Below are positions 17,428 through 26,499 of a DNA stretch of 64,000 nucleotides, in pieces; position 1 is the first letter of the stretch; each line of letters opens with the position of its first letter. The translations under genes and the position numbers were made by a program. This DNA comes from Paludibacter sp. (lineage in GTDB: Bacteria; Bacteroidota; Bacteroidia; Bacteroidales; Paludibacteraceae). The stretch spans positions 248,001 to 312,000 of the forward strand of contig JAQTTH010000004.1 in NCBI GenBank assembly GCA_028710895.1, written 5' to 3'. The notes under the pieces were generated by a model that worked only from the letters and a program-made list of their open reading frames with translations, was not told the origin of the DNA and ran no database searches.

Positions 17428-19383
17428 TCACGGGTGTATTTTATTATTTATTGGCAATTGAACTTCGGTGAAAAAGCGTAGCAGGAAAGCATACATTTCC
17501 GGGTCGTAGTTCTTTAGTTTTTCGCGGCGGTTTATTTCTCCGTGTACGCCATTCACCGGATTGGCCCAGCGGTTGCAATTGAAAAACGATTGCACACACT
17601 CCGCAAAATATTCTTCTTTGTTGGTCATGGCGTAGGTGTTTTTCCACAGTCCTTTGGCTCTGGCTTTGTCCATAAGACCCTGTGATTTTTCGTTGAAATC
17701 GGGGTATAATTTAGTCAGTGCGGCGGTATGGATGATGTGCGAAAATTCGTGTACCAATATATTTTCACCTTCGTATCTGTCACCAAGCAGGCATATCAGA
17801 TTTTCTTCGCCACAGCTCGCTGTTGGGCGGTTGATTCCGGTATCGTCGCCAAGTCCGCGTGCCCGTTTGTTCCAATACGCTATCGAGTCGGGCGACGAGC
17901 AAATGTCGGCATACTCCGGTATATCGCATGTTTGTTCGTTGGCTCCGAGAATCATTACATAGCTTTTGCGGTCGGTGAGTGCTTTCAGAATTTCTTTTTT
18001 AGCAAGCATGGCTTCTAAAATTCCGGCAGCGGTTTTTAGCGCTTCGTCGTTTACCTGTGCCGAACTAACTACCGGAATACCGCTGGCATCCACATACTTT
18101 TTATAAAACTTATTCATGTTCAATGAACCCGGCACTTCGCTCACCGTTCTGGCTTTTCGGTTCAACGCCAGGCGAACCATCAGCACGCCATGAGCCGGTA
18201 TTTTCTGATTCATTATTGCGTTGGTTGTACCAATCATTTTGTGTTTCCACAAATCACGAACAGCGTATTCGTTTTTGTTGATATTTATATCGGTGGCAAA
18301 ATACATGGTATTCTTTTTCCAATCATAATTCAAATTCCATTCTTCGTCGGTACGGTTCAGGAAGCACACAGCAATTTCGTTATTATCAAGCGGTTTGGCC
18401 CAAATTTCCCGTTCGCCCATGTCCATAAACCGAATGGCCTGTTGCCCCAGTTTGTCCTGATTGACAGCTATTACCTCTTTGTTGGTCAAAATCTCCCGTG
18501 TTTCGGCGCTCATGCTACGCAGGTCATTTCCGGCCATAAGCGGTGCGGCCAACATGCCCCACATGCTCATGTGCGTAACATATTCGTCGTAGGTCATATC
18601 GCCGTTGCCAATTTCAAGCATTTCGGCATCGTTCCAGTGTCCGGGGCCTGCGTAGGGATACAAATCGGCGACAGCATCAATAATATTCAATACACCCACG
18701 CCGCCCCAGTCGAATTTACACTGAAAACAGTCGCGAATATCGGGTGTGGTGCGCCACAAGTGGCCAATGCCTTTTCCCCATTTCCAGGGTTGGTTTTCGC
18801 CCCACTCGCAAATGCTGAACACAATAGGTCGGCCGCACACTTTCAGCGCGTCGCTCATGGTTTTGTAAGCGGCTTCGGCATTTTGACCTTCGCTGGAGCA
18901 CCAGTCGTATTTCAGGTAGTCGACGCCCCATTTGGCATACTGGCGTGCATCCTGAAACTGGTATCCGCGACTTCCCGGACGGCCCTGACAGGTAAGTGAT
19001 CCGGCGCAGGAGTAAATTCCAAGTTTAAGGCCTTTGCTGTGAATATAATCCGAGAGTACCTTGATACCGTGAGGGAAATTGGTTGAATCGGCCACAATGT
19101 TGCCGTCTTTGTCGCGATTCACCTGCCAGCAATCGTCAATAACAATGTACTCGTACCCGGCATCTTTCATTCCGGAGCTGACCATGGCATCGGCCATTTC
19201 CATGAGTAATTTTTCGTTTATGCGGCACCCGAATTTATTCCAGCTGTTCCAACCCATGGGCGGAGTGGCTGCTAATGCATAAAAAACCGAGTCGGTATGA
19301 GTTTGTTGGGGGGTGTTTTGGGCATTTAATGCTGTAGGTAGCCATGCCACAGAGAGCAATAGGATTAGAATTTTGAATTTCAT
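17428..19383 (-). CDS. GH27 alpha-galactosidase fused to a C-terminal gluzincin-type metallopeptidase domain
   Basis: 651 residues with a signal peptide (about 1-22). Residues 35-405 are a full GH27 alpha-galactosidase / beta-L-arabinopyranosidase: PPMGWNSWNKFG, nucleophile D160 in YLKYDWC, acid/base D215 in WRTTPDIRD, and a beta domain ending HGVLMVRL. A second domain (about 420-651) carries LVHEFSHIIH (HExxH at 545-549) and NKEEYFAECVQSFF, where E591 or E595 is the likely third zinc ligand. The EEYFAE helix recalls the anthrax-lethal-factor/Pro-Pro endopeptidase clan, but that link is inference. Plain GH27 enzymes end near residue 400, so the extra 230 residues are notable. The gene faces the HTCS at 19662 and shares the operator module of the SusCD operon. 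A glycosidase and a peptidase in one chain suggests a glycoprotein substrate. Confidence 0.85.
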   Translation of the reverse strand: MKFKILILLLSVAWLPTALNAQNTPQQTHTDSVFYALAATPPMGWNSWNKFGCRINEKLLMEMADAMVSSGMKDAGYEYIVIDDCWQVNRDKDGNIVADSTNFPHGIKVLSDYIHSKGLKLGIYSCAGSLTCQGRPGSRGYQFQDARQYAKWGVDYLKYDWCSSEGQNAEAAYKTMSDALKVCGRPIVFSICEWGENQPWKWGKGIGHLWRTTPDIRDCFQCKFDWGGVGVLNIIDAVADLYPYAGPGHWNDAEMLEIGNGDMTYDEYVTHMSMWGMLAAPLMAGNDLRSMSAETREILTNKEVIAVNQDKLGQQAIRFMDMGEREIWAKPLDNNEIAVCFLNRTDEEWNLNYDWKKNTMYFATDININKNEYAVRDLWKHKMIGTTNAIMNQKIPAHGVLMVRLALNRKARTVSEVPGSLNMNKFYKKYVDASGIPVVSSAQVNDEALKTAAGILEAMLAKKEILKALTDRKSYVMILGANEQTCDIPEYADICSSPDSIAYWNKRARGLGDDTGINRPTASCGEENLICLLGDRYEGENILVHEFSHIIHTAALTKLYPDFNEKSQGLMDKARAKGLWKNTYAMTNKEEYFAECVQSFFNCNRWANPVNGVHGEINRREKLKNYDPEMYAFLLRFFTEVQLPINNKIHP

Positions 19384-19430
19384 CAGAATTATGGTTACTT
19401 TTTATGATTTTCAGGTGTTTTGATTCGAAG

Positions 19431-19498
19431 GCAAATTAACGGAAAACTTTTCTGAGGAAATAACAAAGGAGTCTATTCTGATGATAAAATAGTCCAAA
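19431..19498 (-). promoter_or_regulatory. promoter and candidate HTCS operator of the GH27-peptidase gene
   Basis: GCAAATTAACG (19431-19441; TTAATTTG in gene direction, one off TAnnTTTG) is followed 40 bases on by TCTA (19472), ATG (19481) and TAAAATAGTCCAAA (19485-19498). This matches the module at 17237-17304 block for block with identical spacing, while the spacers differ, which is what a selected site looks like. Confidence 0.6.
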
Positions 19499-19557
19499 GT
19501 TGCAGATCGATTTTTTTTGTGTAATTATCGCAGAATCAGCATTAATGCCCTTTTTTC

Positions 19558-19590
19558 TGGACTATATTGTCATTTTATTGTATTATCCTT
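19558..19590 (+). promoter_or_regulatory. inverted copy of the operator in front of the HTCS
   Basis: TGGACTATATTGTCAT (19558-19573) is the reverse complement of ATGACAATATAGTCCA, a two-mismatch relative of the ATGATAAAATAGTCCA at 19481. TATTGTATTATCCTT (19576-19590) is the reverse complement of the AAGGATAATACAATA block seen near 17263. It points toward the HTCS at 19662, with a weak -7 (TGCATTTG) at 19620-19627, suggesting autoregulation. Confidence 0.5.
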
Positions 19591-19661
19591 ACGGGAGGGA
19601 GGCAGAATTATCGTAATATTGCATTTGAATTTGACCGCTGAACTTTGAATTAAAAATCAAT

Positions 19662-22600
19662 ATGGAAATGAAGAAATATACAAGGCTGATAATGTTGATA
19701 TGGATGGCTTTTGCTGTTCAGCTTATGTGGGGTGGCACGTTGAGCTTTCGTCATTATACGGTTGAAGATGGCCTGAGTTACAATACCGTATCAAGTATTA
19801 TTCAGGATCGGCACGGATTTATGTGGATTGGTACCGAGAACGGACTAAACCGCTTCGATGGATATAGTTTCAGAGAGTACCGCTCGGCACGTACCGGAAA
19901 AAACGCTATGATAACCAACCTCATAACCAGTCTGCTTGAGGATGCTTCGGGTACTATCTGGATTGGTACCGATGTAGGTATTTATACTTTCAACCCGTCG
20001 AAAGAAGAATTTGAACATTTTACAATGAAGGCCGCCGATGGTTCTGTAATTAATACAACCATAAATAATATCGTATCGGACCGGTTGGGTTGTATGTGGA
20101 TTTCGACCTACGGGCAGGGGGTTTTTTCATACAATCCCAGGTCAAAAAGGCTCGACCAGTACAATGTACTTATCGAGGGTATGAGTTCCAATCGTTTCGA
20201 CCAGGTGAATCAGGTTTATGTCGACAAAAATAACAATGTGTGGGCTGCTTCCAAAGCTCCTGAAAATCCGTTACTGCGTTTCGACAGACGGAGTGGAAGT
20301 TTCCGGTCGTTTCCGGTACAGCATAAAAACTTCACCGTATATAAATTTTTTGAGGATTCGCAGCATAATTTTTGGTTGGGTACCTGGAGCAGGGGCATTT
20401 GCAAGCTAAACACCAACACAGGCGAAGTTGTATCCTATTTGTCAGCCGATGCACCCGGAGGCATTTTACACATCCACGAAATCAACGAATATAAACCGGG
20501 GATGTTGCTTATCGGCTCCGATGATGGATTGAGTTTGTTTAATATCAACACGCTATCTCACCAACTATTCAGACCAAACGAATCGGACCCTGCATCTATT
20601 TCCGATAAATTTATCTATCCTATTTTCAAAGATCATGAAGGTGGATTCTGGATTGGAACTTACTTTGGCGGACTCAATTATTTATCCACAAACAGCGGGC
20701 TTTTCGGACGTTATTCGCACTCACGCTATGCAAATTCGGTGAGCGGAAATGTGGTGGGTAGGTTTGCCGAGGACAAGCGTGGCAATATCTGGATAGCTAC
20801 CGACGATGGAGGACTAAATGTATTGAATACGGCAACAGGGACTTTTTCGGCCTACCTGCCCGGCACCGGAAGCAATAGTCTTTCGTACCACAATGTTCAT
20901 GCATTGTGCTGGGACGACGACTTGTTGTGGATAGGTACTTACTCGGGTGGATTGAATGTGCTGAACACCAAAACAGGTAAATTTAAATTGTATAATTCCA
21001 CCGACAAAAATCCGCGTACGCTCGATGGTGGAAGTATTTATGCCATTTTTAAAGATAACGCTAACCGTATCTGGGTAACAAGTATGTCGGGGGTAAATCT
21101 TTACAACCGCACCACCGATGATTTTACCCGAATCAAAAAATTTGATGTAACAACTATCGATATCAGGCAGGATAAAAAGGGCTTTATCTGGTTTGCCACA
21201 CAGGGCAAGGGCATTTACCGGCTCGACCCCCTCAGTGGTAAATGGAAAAATTACAGCAGTGCCAACACCGAAGCCGGCAGCATCCCCAACAATCAGATTA
21301 ACTGCATTGCCTTCGACCAAACCAACACCATGTGGATAGGAACAGCCAATGGCTTGTGTCAATACAATGCTAACACCGATAAGTTCAGCACGGTTGATAT
21401 CAACATTCCGAGCCGGGTTATTTGTAGCATCATTCCGGTGGGCAATAATCTGTGGCTTACTACTTCCAAAGGACTCATTCGCTACAATGTTGCGGATAAA
21501 TCGTTCCAGATTTTCACGCGGAGCGATGGGTTGATGAGCGACCAGTTTATTGTTAATTCCGGCTTTCAAAGTTCCAATGGCACTATTTACATTGGCACTG
21601 CCTGCGGTTTTAATGCGTTTAACCCGGCCCATCTCAATCAAAATACCCATATCCCGTCGGTGGCAATTACAGGCCTCGAGATTTTCAATAAAGAGGTGGA
21701 AGTGAGTGAAGATGGTCCACTCAAAATGGCCATTGGCAACAGCAAAGAGATAAACCTCACATACAAGGATAATGTGTTCAGCCTCAGTTTTGTGGCTTTG
21801 AGCTATGTAACCCCCGAGAAAAACAAATATGCCTATAAACTCGATGGTTTCGACCACGACTGGAATGTGGTGTCGCTTCAGCACAAAGTGACTTATACCA
21901 ACCTCCCCGCTGGCGAGTACACGTTCAGGGTAAAAGCAGCCAATAACGATGGGTGCTGGAACAACGAGGGCACGCAGATTAAAATAATTATCCATCCACC
22001 GTTTTGGCTTACAATCTGGTTTAAAATTCTGTACTTCATACTTTTTGTGTTTGCGGCGGTTATGCTTGTTCGCTATTTGAAACACCGCACCGAGCAACGC
22101 CATAACGAAGAAATTAAGGAGTTGAGTCAACAAAAGGAAAAGGAGATATACAATGCCAAGATTCAGTTTTTCACCATGGTGGCCCACGAAATACGCACAC
22201 CTGTTTCGCTGATTATTGGCCCGCTCGAAAAAATACTGACGAACAATGCCCTGTTTCCGCAGGCAGTAAACAACGATTTGAATATTATCGAACGAAACAG
22301 TCAACGATTGCTCCAATTGGTCAATCAGTTACTCGATTTTCGAAAAGTAGAACAAGGATCACTTGTTTTAAATCCGTCCGCCCAGCATATCTACAGTTTG
22401 CTGAACAATGTTTGCGAACGTTTTATACCCATTTTCGAGCAAAATCATATCCGTTTCAGCTTTTTATGTCCCGATATGCATTTTCAGGCCGAAGTTGATC
22501 CGGAAGCTATTACCAAATCGGTTAGCAACCTGCTTACCAATGCACTTAAATATACCCGCGATAGCATAAAACTGACCTGTCGGAAAAGCGATATCGATAA

Positions 22601-23702
22601 TACCTTCGAAATTTGTGTACAGGACAACGGAAATGGCATTGCCGACAGCGAAAAAGAGAAAGTCTTCGATCCGTTCTACCAGATTCCGGGAAGCAGTAAA
22701 CAGGGCACTGGTATCGGACTTTCGTTGGTAAAAAGCATTGTAGAAGGTCATAAAGGCAAAGTTACAGTGTCTGACTCCCCCAATTCAGGTGCGACTTTTT
22801 GCCTCGTGCTTCCACTTACTTCCGACATAAGCCGGAGTGATGAAGGTGAGCCTGCTATCAACTTCAGTCCCGAACACGACATCCTTCCGGAAGTTGAACC
22901 CCCCCCCATACAGTCTCCGGAAAAGCTCAAACAGACTCCTGCACTGCTTATTGTGGAGGACAATGATGATATGCGTAATTTCCTGGCCGATAATTTCAGG
23001 GACGAATACAGCGTATTCACAGCCAATAATGGTTTGGAGGGGCTTGCTTGTCTGAAAAATACAGAAGTAAACCTCATTATAAGCGACCTGATGATGCCCG
23101 AAATGGATGGACTTGAGTTCTGTCAGGCTGTGCGCAGCAATTACCTCTACAGCCACATTCCATTTGTGCTGCTAACGGCTAAAACCGATCTGGACACAAA
23201 AATTGAAGGACTTAATTTTGGGGCCGATTCATATATCGAAAAGCCATTCTCGATTCATTATCTCAAGGCGCAGATAAACAACCTGATTGAATCGCGGCGT
23301 ATGCTTCGGAAGAAATATTCCCAAATGCCGGTAACGCCTATTACCACCATTGCCGGTAATGCTTCCGACGAGTTGTTCCTGACTAAAATGAATGAGATCA
23401 TTGAAAAAAATATCTCCAACGAAGCTTTCAGCATCGACCAGTTGGCCGAAGAATTATTCATCAGCCGGTCGGGTCTTTTTTCTAAGATAAAAATGTTGGC
23501 AGGCATCACGCCCAACGAACTTATCCAACTTGTGCGACTTAAAAAGGCAGCTGCTTACATCTCGCAACATGATTACCGGATTAATGAAATTGCCTATTTG
23601 GTTGGTTTCAATAATCCATCGTATTTTTCAAAGTGCTTTCAAAAACAATTTGGAATGACGCCTAAAGAATTCGAAAATCACCAAAAACAAACATTAAAAT
23701 AA
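19662..23702 (+). CDS. hybrid two-component system regulator (HTCS) of the SusCD locus
   Basis: 1346 residues. An N-terminal signal/anchor is followed by a periplasmic sensor of two seven-bladed propellers built from Reg_prop repeats (GFMWIGTENGLNRFDG and many like it, about 30-680) and a Y_Y_Y domain (about 690-775). One membrane helix (about 779-809) leads to a histidine kinase (H in VAHEIRTPVSLIIGP near 842, HATPase near 950-1060), a receiver domain with phospho-acceptor D in LIISDLMMPEMDG (about 1141), and a C-terminal AraC-type helix-turn-helix (about 1246-1346). HTCS proteins sense an oligosaccharide in the periplasm and bind the PUL promoters. It is divergent from the GH27 gene and followed by the operator copies described. 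All conserved catalytic motifs are intact. Confidence 0.95.
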   Translation: MEMKKYTRLIMLIWMAFAVQLMWGGTLSFRHYTVEDGLSYNTVSSIIQDRHGFMWIGTENGLNRFDGYSFREYRSARTGKNAMITNLITSLLEDASGTIWIGTDVGIYTFNPSKEEFEHFTMKAADGSVINTTINNIVSDRLGCMWISTYGQGVFSYNPRSKRLDQYNVLIEGMSSNRFDQVNQVYVDKNNNVWAASKAPENPLLRFDRRSGSFRSFPVQHKNFTVYKFFEDSQHNFWLGTWSRGICKLNTNTGEVVSYLSADAPGGILHIHEINEYKPGMLLIGSDDGLSLFNINTLSHQLFRPNESDPASISDKFIYPIFKDHEGGFWIGTYFGGLNYLSTNSGLFGRYSHSRYANSVSGNVVGRFAEDKRGNIWIATDDGGLNVLNTATGTFSAYLPGTGSNSLSYHNVHALCWDDDLLWIGTYSGGLNVLNTKTGKFKLYNSTDKNPRTLDGGSIYAIFKDNANRIWVTSMSGVNLYNRTTDDFTRIKKFDVTTIDIRQDKKGFIWFATQGKGIYRLDPLSGKWKNYSSANTEAGSIPNNQINCIAFDQTNTMWIGTANGLCQYNANTDKFSTVDINIPSRVICSIIPVGNNLWLTTSKGLIRYNVADKSFQIFTRSDGLMSDQFIVNSGFQSSNGTIYIGTACGFNAFNPAHLNQNTHIPSVAITGLEIFNKEVEVSEDGPLKMAIGNSKEINLTYKDNVFSLSFVALSYVTPEKNKYAYKLDGFDHDWNVVSLQHKVTYTNLPAGEYTFRVKAANNDGCWNNEGTQIKIIIHPPFWLTIWFKILYFILFVFAAVMLVRYLKHRTEQRHNEEIKELSQQKEKEIYNAKIQFFTMVAHEIRTPVSLIIGPLEKILTNNALFPQAVNNDLNIIERNSQRLLQLVNQLLDFRKVEQGSLVLNPSAQHIYSLLNNVCERFIPIFEQNHIRFSFLCPDMHFQAEVDPEAITKSVSNLLTNALKYTRDSIKLTCRKSDIDNTFEICVQDNGNGIADSEKEKVFDPFYQIPGSSKQGTGIGLSLVKSIVEGHKGKVTVSDSPNSGATFCLVLPLTSDISRSDEGEPAINFSPEHDILPEVEPPPIQSPEKLKQTPALLIVEDNDDMRNFLADNFRDEYSVFTANNGLEGLACLKNTEVNLIISDLMMPEMDGLEFCQAVRSNYLYSHIPFVLLTAKTDLDTKIEGLNFGADSYIEKPFSIHYLKAQINNLIESRRMLRKKYSQMPVTPITTIAGNASDELFLTKMNEIIEKNISNEAFSIDQLAEELFISRSGLFSKIKMLAGITPNELIQLVRLKKAAAYISQHDYRINEIAYLVGFNNPSYFSKCFQKQFGMTPKEFENHQKQTLK

Positions 23703-23794
23703 GACTTTTATAGGTTTCAACCTAACTTTTCCGGTTGCCGTTTGTTATACACATTCATAACAAATTAATCAATAATAATTTAATTGTAAAAATT

Positions 23795-24874
23795 ATGGGT
23801 AAAATTTCAGATGCAGTAAAACCGGGTGTTGTAACCGGAGCTGATCTTCAATTTGTATTTAAGGTAGCCAAAGAGAATGGTTTTGCTATTCCGGCTGTAA
23901 ACGTGGTAGGTTCTTCAACGGTTAATGCTGTACTCGAAGCTGCAAAGGTAGCCAATGCTCCTGTTATGATTCAGTTCTCAAACGGTGGAGCTGCTTTCAA
24001 TGCAGGTAAAGGGTTGAAACTTGACGGTCACGAGGCTGCTGTTTTAGGAGCTGTAGCAGGCGCAAAACACATTCACACATTGGCCGAAGCTTATGGTGTA
24101 CGTGTTGTTCTTCATACCGACCATGCTGCCAAGAAACTTCTTCCCTGGATTGATGGATTGCTGGATGCAAGTGAAAAGAACTTTGCCGAAACAGGAAAAC
24201 CACTTTTCAGCTCTCACATGCTCGATCTTTCAGAAGAGCCTCTTGATGAAAACATCGAAATCTGTGAGAAATACTTAGCTCGTATGAGTAAAATGGGTAT
24301 GACGTTGGAAATGGAACTTGGAATTACCGGTGGTGAAGAAGATGGCGTTGATAACAGTGATGTTGATAACAGCTTACTTTACACCCAACCTGAGGATGTT
24401 TACAAGGTATATGCAGCATTGAGTAAAATTTCTCCAAACTTCACCATTGCAGCCTCGTTTGGTAACGTACACGGTGTATACAAACCGGGTAATGTGAAGT
24501 TGACTCCAAAAATTCTGAAAAACTCGCAGGATTTTATCAAAGCAAAAGATGGTTTATCAACCGATCATCCGGTAAACTTTGTATTCCACGGTGGATCAGG
24601 TTCAACACACGAAGAAATTCGCGAAGCTATCAGCTATGGTGTTGTAAAAATGAATATCGATACCGATACACAGTGGGCCTATTGGGATGGAGTTCGTGGT
24701 TTCGAAGCTAAAAACCGTGACTATCTGCAAGGTCAAATCGGAAACCCTGAAGGTGCCGAAAAACCAAACAAGAAATACTACGATCCACGCGTATGGTTAC
24801 GCAAAGGTGAAGAGTCATTAATTGCCCGTCTGCAGGTTGCTTTCGAAGATTTGAACGCTATCAATAGCCTGTAA
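23795..24874 (+). CDS. fbaA: class IIA fructose-bisphosphate aldolase
   Basis: 359 residues from the ATG at 23795, the same length as E. coli FbaA; an earlier in-frame codon at 23735 would add 20 atypical residues. It carries the class II zinc and catalytic motif VVLHTDHAAKK, the NSDVDNSLLYTQPEDVY region typical of class IIA, and FVFHGGSGSTHEEI. It cleaves fructose 1,6-bisphosphate to dihydroxyacetone phosphate and glyceraldehyde 3-phosphate in the cytosol. It follows the HTCS by about 90 bases and is ended by a strong hairpin at 24934. A second, class IIB aldolase lies 1.7 kb away on the other strand. It is probably a housekeeping gene, not part of the PUL. Confidence 0.96.
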   Translation: MGKISDAVKPGVVTGADLQFVFKVAKENGFAIPAVNVVGSSTVNAVLEAAKVANAPVMIQFSNGGAAFNAGKGLKLDGHEAAVLGAVAGAKHIHTLAEAYGVRVVLHTDHAAKKLLPWIDGLLDASEKNFAETGKPLFSSHMLDLSEEPLDENIEICEKYLARMSKMGMTLEMELGITGGEEDGVDNSDVDNSLLYTQPEDVYKVYAALSKISPNFTIAASFGNVHGVYKPGNVKLTPKILKNSQDFIKAKDGLSTDHPVNFVFHGGSGSTHEEIREAISYGVVKMNIDTDTQWAYWDGVRGFEAKNRDYLQGQIGNPEGAEKPNKKYYDPRVWLRKGEESLIARLQVAFEDLNAINSL

Positions 24875-24883
24875 ATAAATGGA

Positions 24884-24908
24884 TAGTTGACAGTTAATAG
24901 TCGACAAT
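24884..24908. repeat. interspersed intergenic repeat, copy 1
   Basis: TAGTTGACAGTTAATAGTCG with five more bases. Its reverse complement matches 26539-26563 at about 21 of 25 positions, and a looser relative is at 25837-25869. It sits right after the fbaA stop. Confidence 0.5.
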
Positions 24909-24933
24909 TCATTTTCAATTTCGTAACAAATAA

Positions 24934-24972
24934 AAGCGGTCGTTTCTTAGTTGAAGCGACCGCTTGTTTTTT
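24934..24972 (+). terminator. intrinsic terminator of fbaA
   Basis: AAGCGGTCG (24934-24942) pairs with CGACCGCTT (24957-24965), followed by GTTTTTT. It lies 60 bases after the aldolase stop. The following gene is convergent, so it may serve both. Confidence 0.85.
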
Positions 24973-25039
24973 GGAATTCCAATCAAACGTACAATTGGTG
25001 ACATTTTTGTGCAGCGTACCATGACATTTGTCGGGTTTG

Positions 25040-25801
25040 TCAATTCTGCGGATAGAAACGCATTTGTTCAAAAACAATGTTTTTGTCTTTGCGCAACCGA
25101 TCAATCAGTTGCTTTAAATCAGTTTCTTCCCAACTCCGCTGAAACATTTCATCGTGTAACAGAATAACAATATTGTTCTTAGTGAATGTTTTATTTGTAT
25201 TCAGCAGTTGCATAATTTGTCGGTACATTTCATCAACACTTTGTACCGGAGTACCGTCTTCGGCGTGATGTTGCCACTCTACATCCCAACCATAAACCTT
25301 AAATCCCCGTGCAGCCAGACTGTCAGCTGTGGCTACCGCATTAATTTCACAATCATCCTGTTTTCTGTTGTTAAACCGCCAGGTATTGCAGGCCGGCATA
25401 CGTATAATCTTATACTGAATTTTCAGGAATTTCTGGTTCTTCAGAAAATCCTCCGTAGCCTTATGCGGATTGCTGTAAAACAGATTATATTGATCGTTGC
25501 CATGTGTAAAACTATGATTGTACTCATCGATATAGGGATTATCTTCGTAATATTTAAAGTAAGTCGCCATATCACGGTCTCCATCAACTTCCGAACCGAT
25601 TAAAAACACGCTTATTTTTATCTTTTCGGCCAAAATAATACTGTCAATATTCTGGCTGCCATCCAATGGTCCGTCATCAAAAGTCAGGTATACATATTGC
25701 TTTTGAGGCAGTGATGATTCCTTTTTGCTGTTTGTAGTACAGGAATAAAAGACAAACAGTACAAGCACAATGAGTGAAAAACTCAAAAAAAGACGATTCA
25801 T
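25040..25801 (-). CDS. polysaccharide deacetylase (NodB) family lipoprotein
   Basis: 253 residues from the ATG at 25801 (MNRLFLSFSLIVLVLF), with a lipobox ending FYSC; a longer frame to 25831 adds unlikely residues. The NodB motifs are present: YLTFDDGPLD (TFDDGP, metal-binding and base aspartates) and NHSFTHGND (H-S-xx-H zinc motif). Residues around WDVEWQHHAEDG and the C-terminal VILLHDEMF (leucine-histidine motif) complete the site. Such proteins remove N- or O-acetyl groups from cell-wall or capsular polysaccharide; the substrate here is unknown. It stands between short intergenic repeats and seems to be a single gene. Residue count is close to the smallest members of the family. Confidence 0.85.
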   Translation of the reverse strand: MNRLFLSFSLIVLVLFVFYSCTTNSKKESSLPQKQYVYLTFDDGPLDGSQNIDSIILAEKIKISVFLIGSEVDGDRDMATYFKYYEDNPYIDEYNHSFTHGNDQYNLFYSNPHKATEDFLKNQKFLKIQYKIIRMPACNTWRFNNRKQDDCEINAVATADSLAARGFKVYGWDVEWQHHAEDGTPVQSVDEMYRQIMQLLNTNKTFTKNNIVILLHDEMFQRSWEETDLKQLIDRLRKDKNIVFEQMRFYPQN

Positions 25802-25836
25802 AGGTTTCTGTTTTTTTATTATTATACTCAAATCCG

Positions 25837-25869
25837 GATTGTCAATTGTTAACTCTTAACTCTCAACTC
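25837..25869. repeat. interspersed intergenic repeat, copy 2
   Basis: GATTGTCAATTGTTAACTCT followed by TAACTCTCAACTC, related to the copies at 24884 and 26539. Its right end overlaps the stop codon (25863-25865) of the thioredoxin-like gene, so the last codons of that gene come from the repeat. Confidence 0.45.
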
Positions 25870-26384
25870 CGTTTTACAGGTACCCACTTTAGCAGAAACT
25901 GTTTTACCTTGTCAGGGTTGTAGCCATTCCCGGTCTCCAATATTCCGCTTTCCTGCACGCAGAGCAGTTCCCCTTTTTCCGACAGGATTATAAAAAACGG
26001 ATAACCGTATTGTTTGCCTTTTGTTACATACTTGCTGAAAACGGCTTCGTTTTTATTCTCCGGTGAATAATTCAGGTGATAGTACAGGTAGTTTTTATCC
26101 AGGATTGTTGCCAGTTCTGCCTGATTGTGAACAAAATAGTTGAAGCGTAAACACCAGCCACACCAGTTTCCGCCACACTGAATAAAGATGTTTTTATGAC
26201 TTGTCTTTGCCTGAATAATCAGTTCATTCAGTTTCTTCTGAGCATTTTCCTCCGGATGATAGGGTTTGGGCAATGCTGTTCTTTCGGGATAGCTGAATGT
26301 GTTGGTGGTGTCGGTTTGTGTTTGAGCGTTTAGTGCCGAAACCAGTAGTGAGAGGCTAAAAACAGCCATCAGTATTTTTTTCAT
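25863..26384 (-). CDS. secreted thioredoxin-like protein with a CGWC motif
   Basis: 173 residues from the ATG at 26384 (MKKILMAVFSLSLLVSALNA, signal peptide); an ATG three codons earlier (26393) is the alternative. The thioredoxin fold has the redox motif CGGNWCGWCLRFNYF, giving CxxC as CGWC, and the cis-proline region is near GYPFFIIL. Periplasmic proteins of this kind (thioredoxin_7 / DUF255-like) act in thiol-disulphide exchange or in loading of c-type cytochromes and other secreted proteins; the partner is unknown. It reads in the same direction as the class IIB aldolase gene but a strong terminator (26500) separates them, and it has its own -7 box at 26428. Confidence 0.85.
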   Translation of the reverse strand: MKKILMAVFSLSLLVSALNAQTQTDTTNTFSYPERTALPKPYHPEENAQKKLNELIIQAKTSHKNIFIQCGGNWCGWCLRFNYFVHNQAELATILDKNYLYYHLNYSPENKNEAVFSKYVTKGKQYGYPFFIILSEKGELLCVQESGILETGNGYNPDKVKQFLLKWVPVKRS

Positions 26385-26427
26385 ATGCAGCATGTGTTTG
26401 ATTTTTTTTGATAGAGATTTTCCTCCA

Positions 26428-26435
26428 CAAATGTA
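26428..26435 (-). promoter_or_regulatory. -7 box of the thioredoxin-like gene
   Basis: Minus-strand TACATTTG matches TAnnTTTG exactly, 44 bases before the ATG at 26384 and just after the aldolase terminator. Confidence 0.5.
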
Positions 26436-26499
26436 CTGATTTTTTGATCAAAAGCACGTATGCACCGGATCTGAAATGCTGCTTAGATAGTAAAAAATA

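Noticed and set aside
20814-22316. 500-codon minus-strand open frame
   Set aside because: It lies wholly antisense to the intact HTCS, with no recognisable domain and unusual composition; a shadow of the coding strand.
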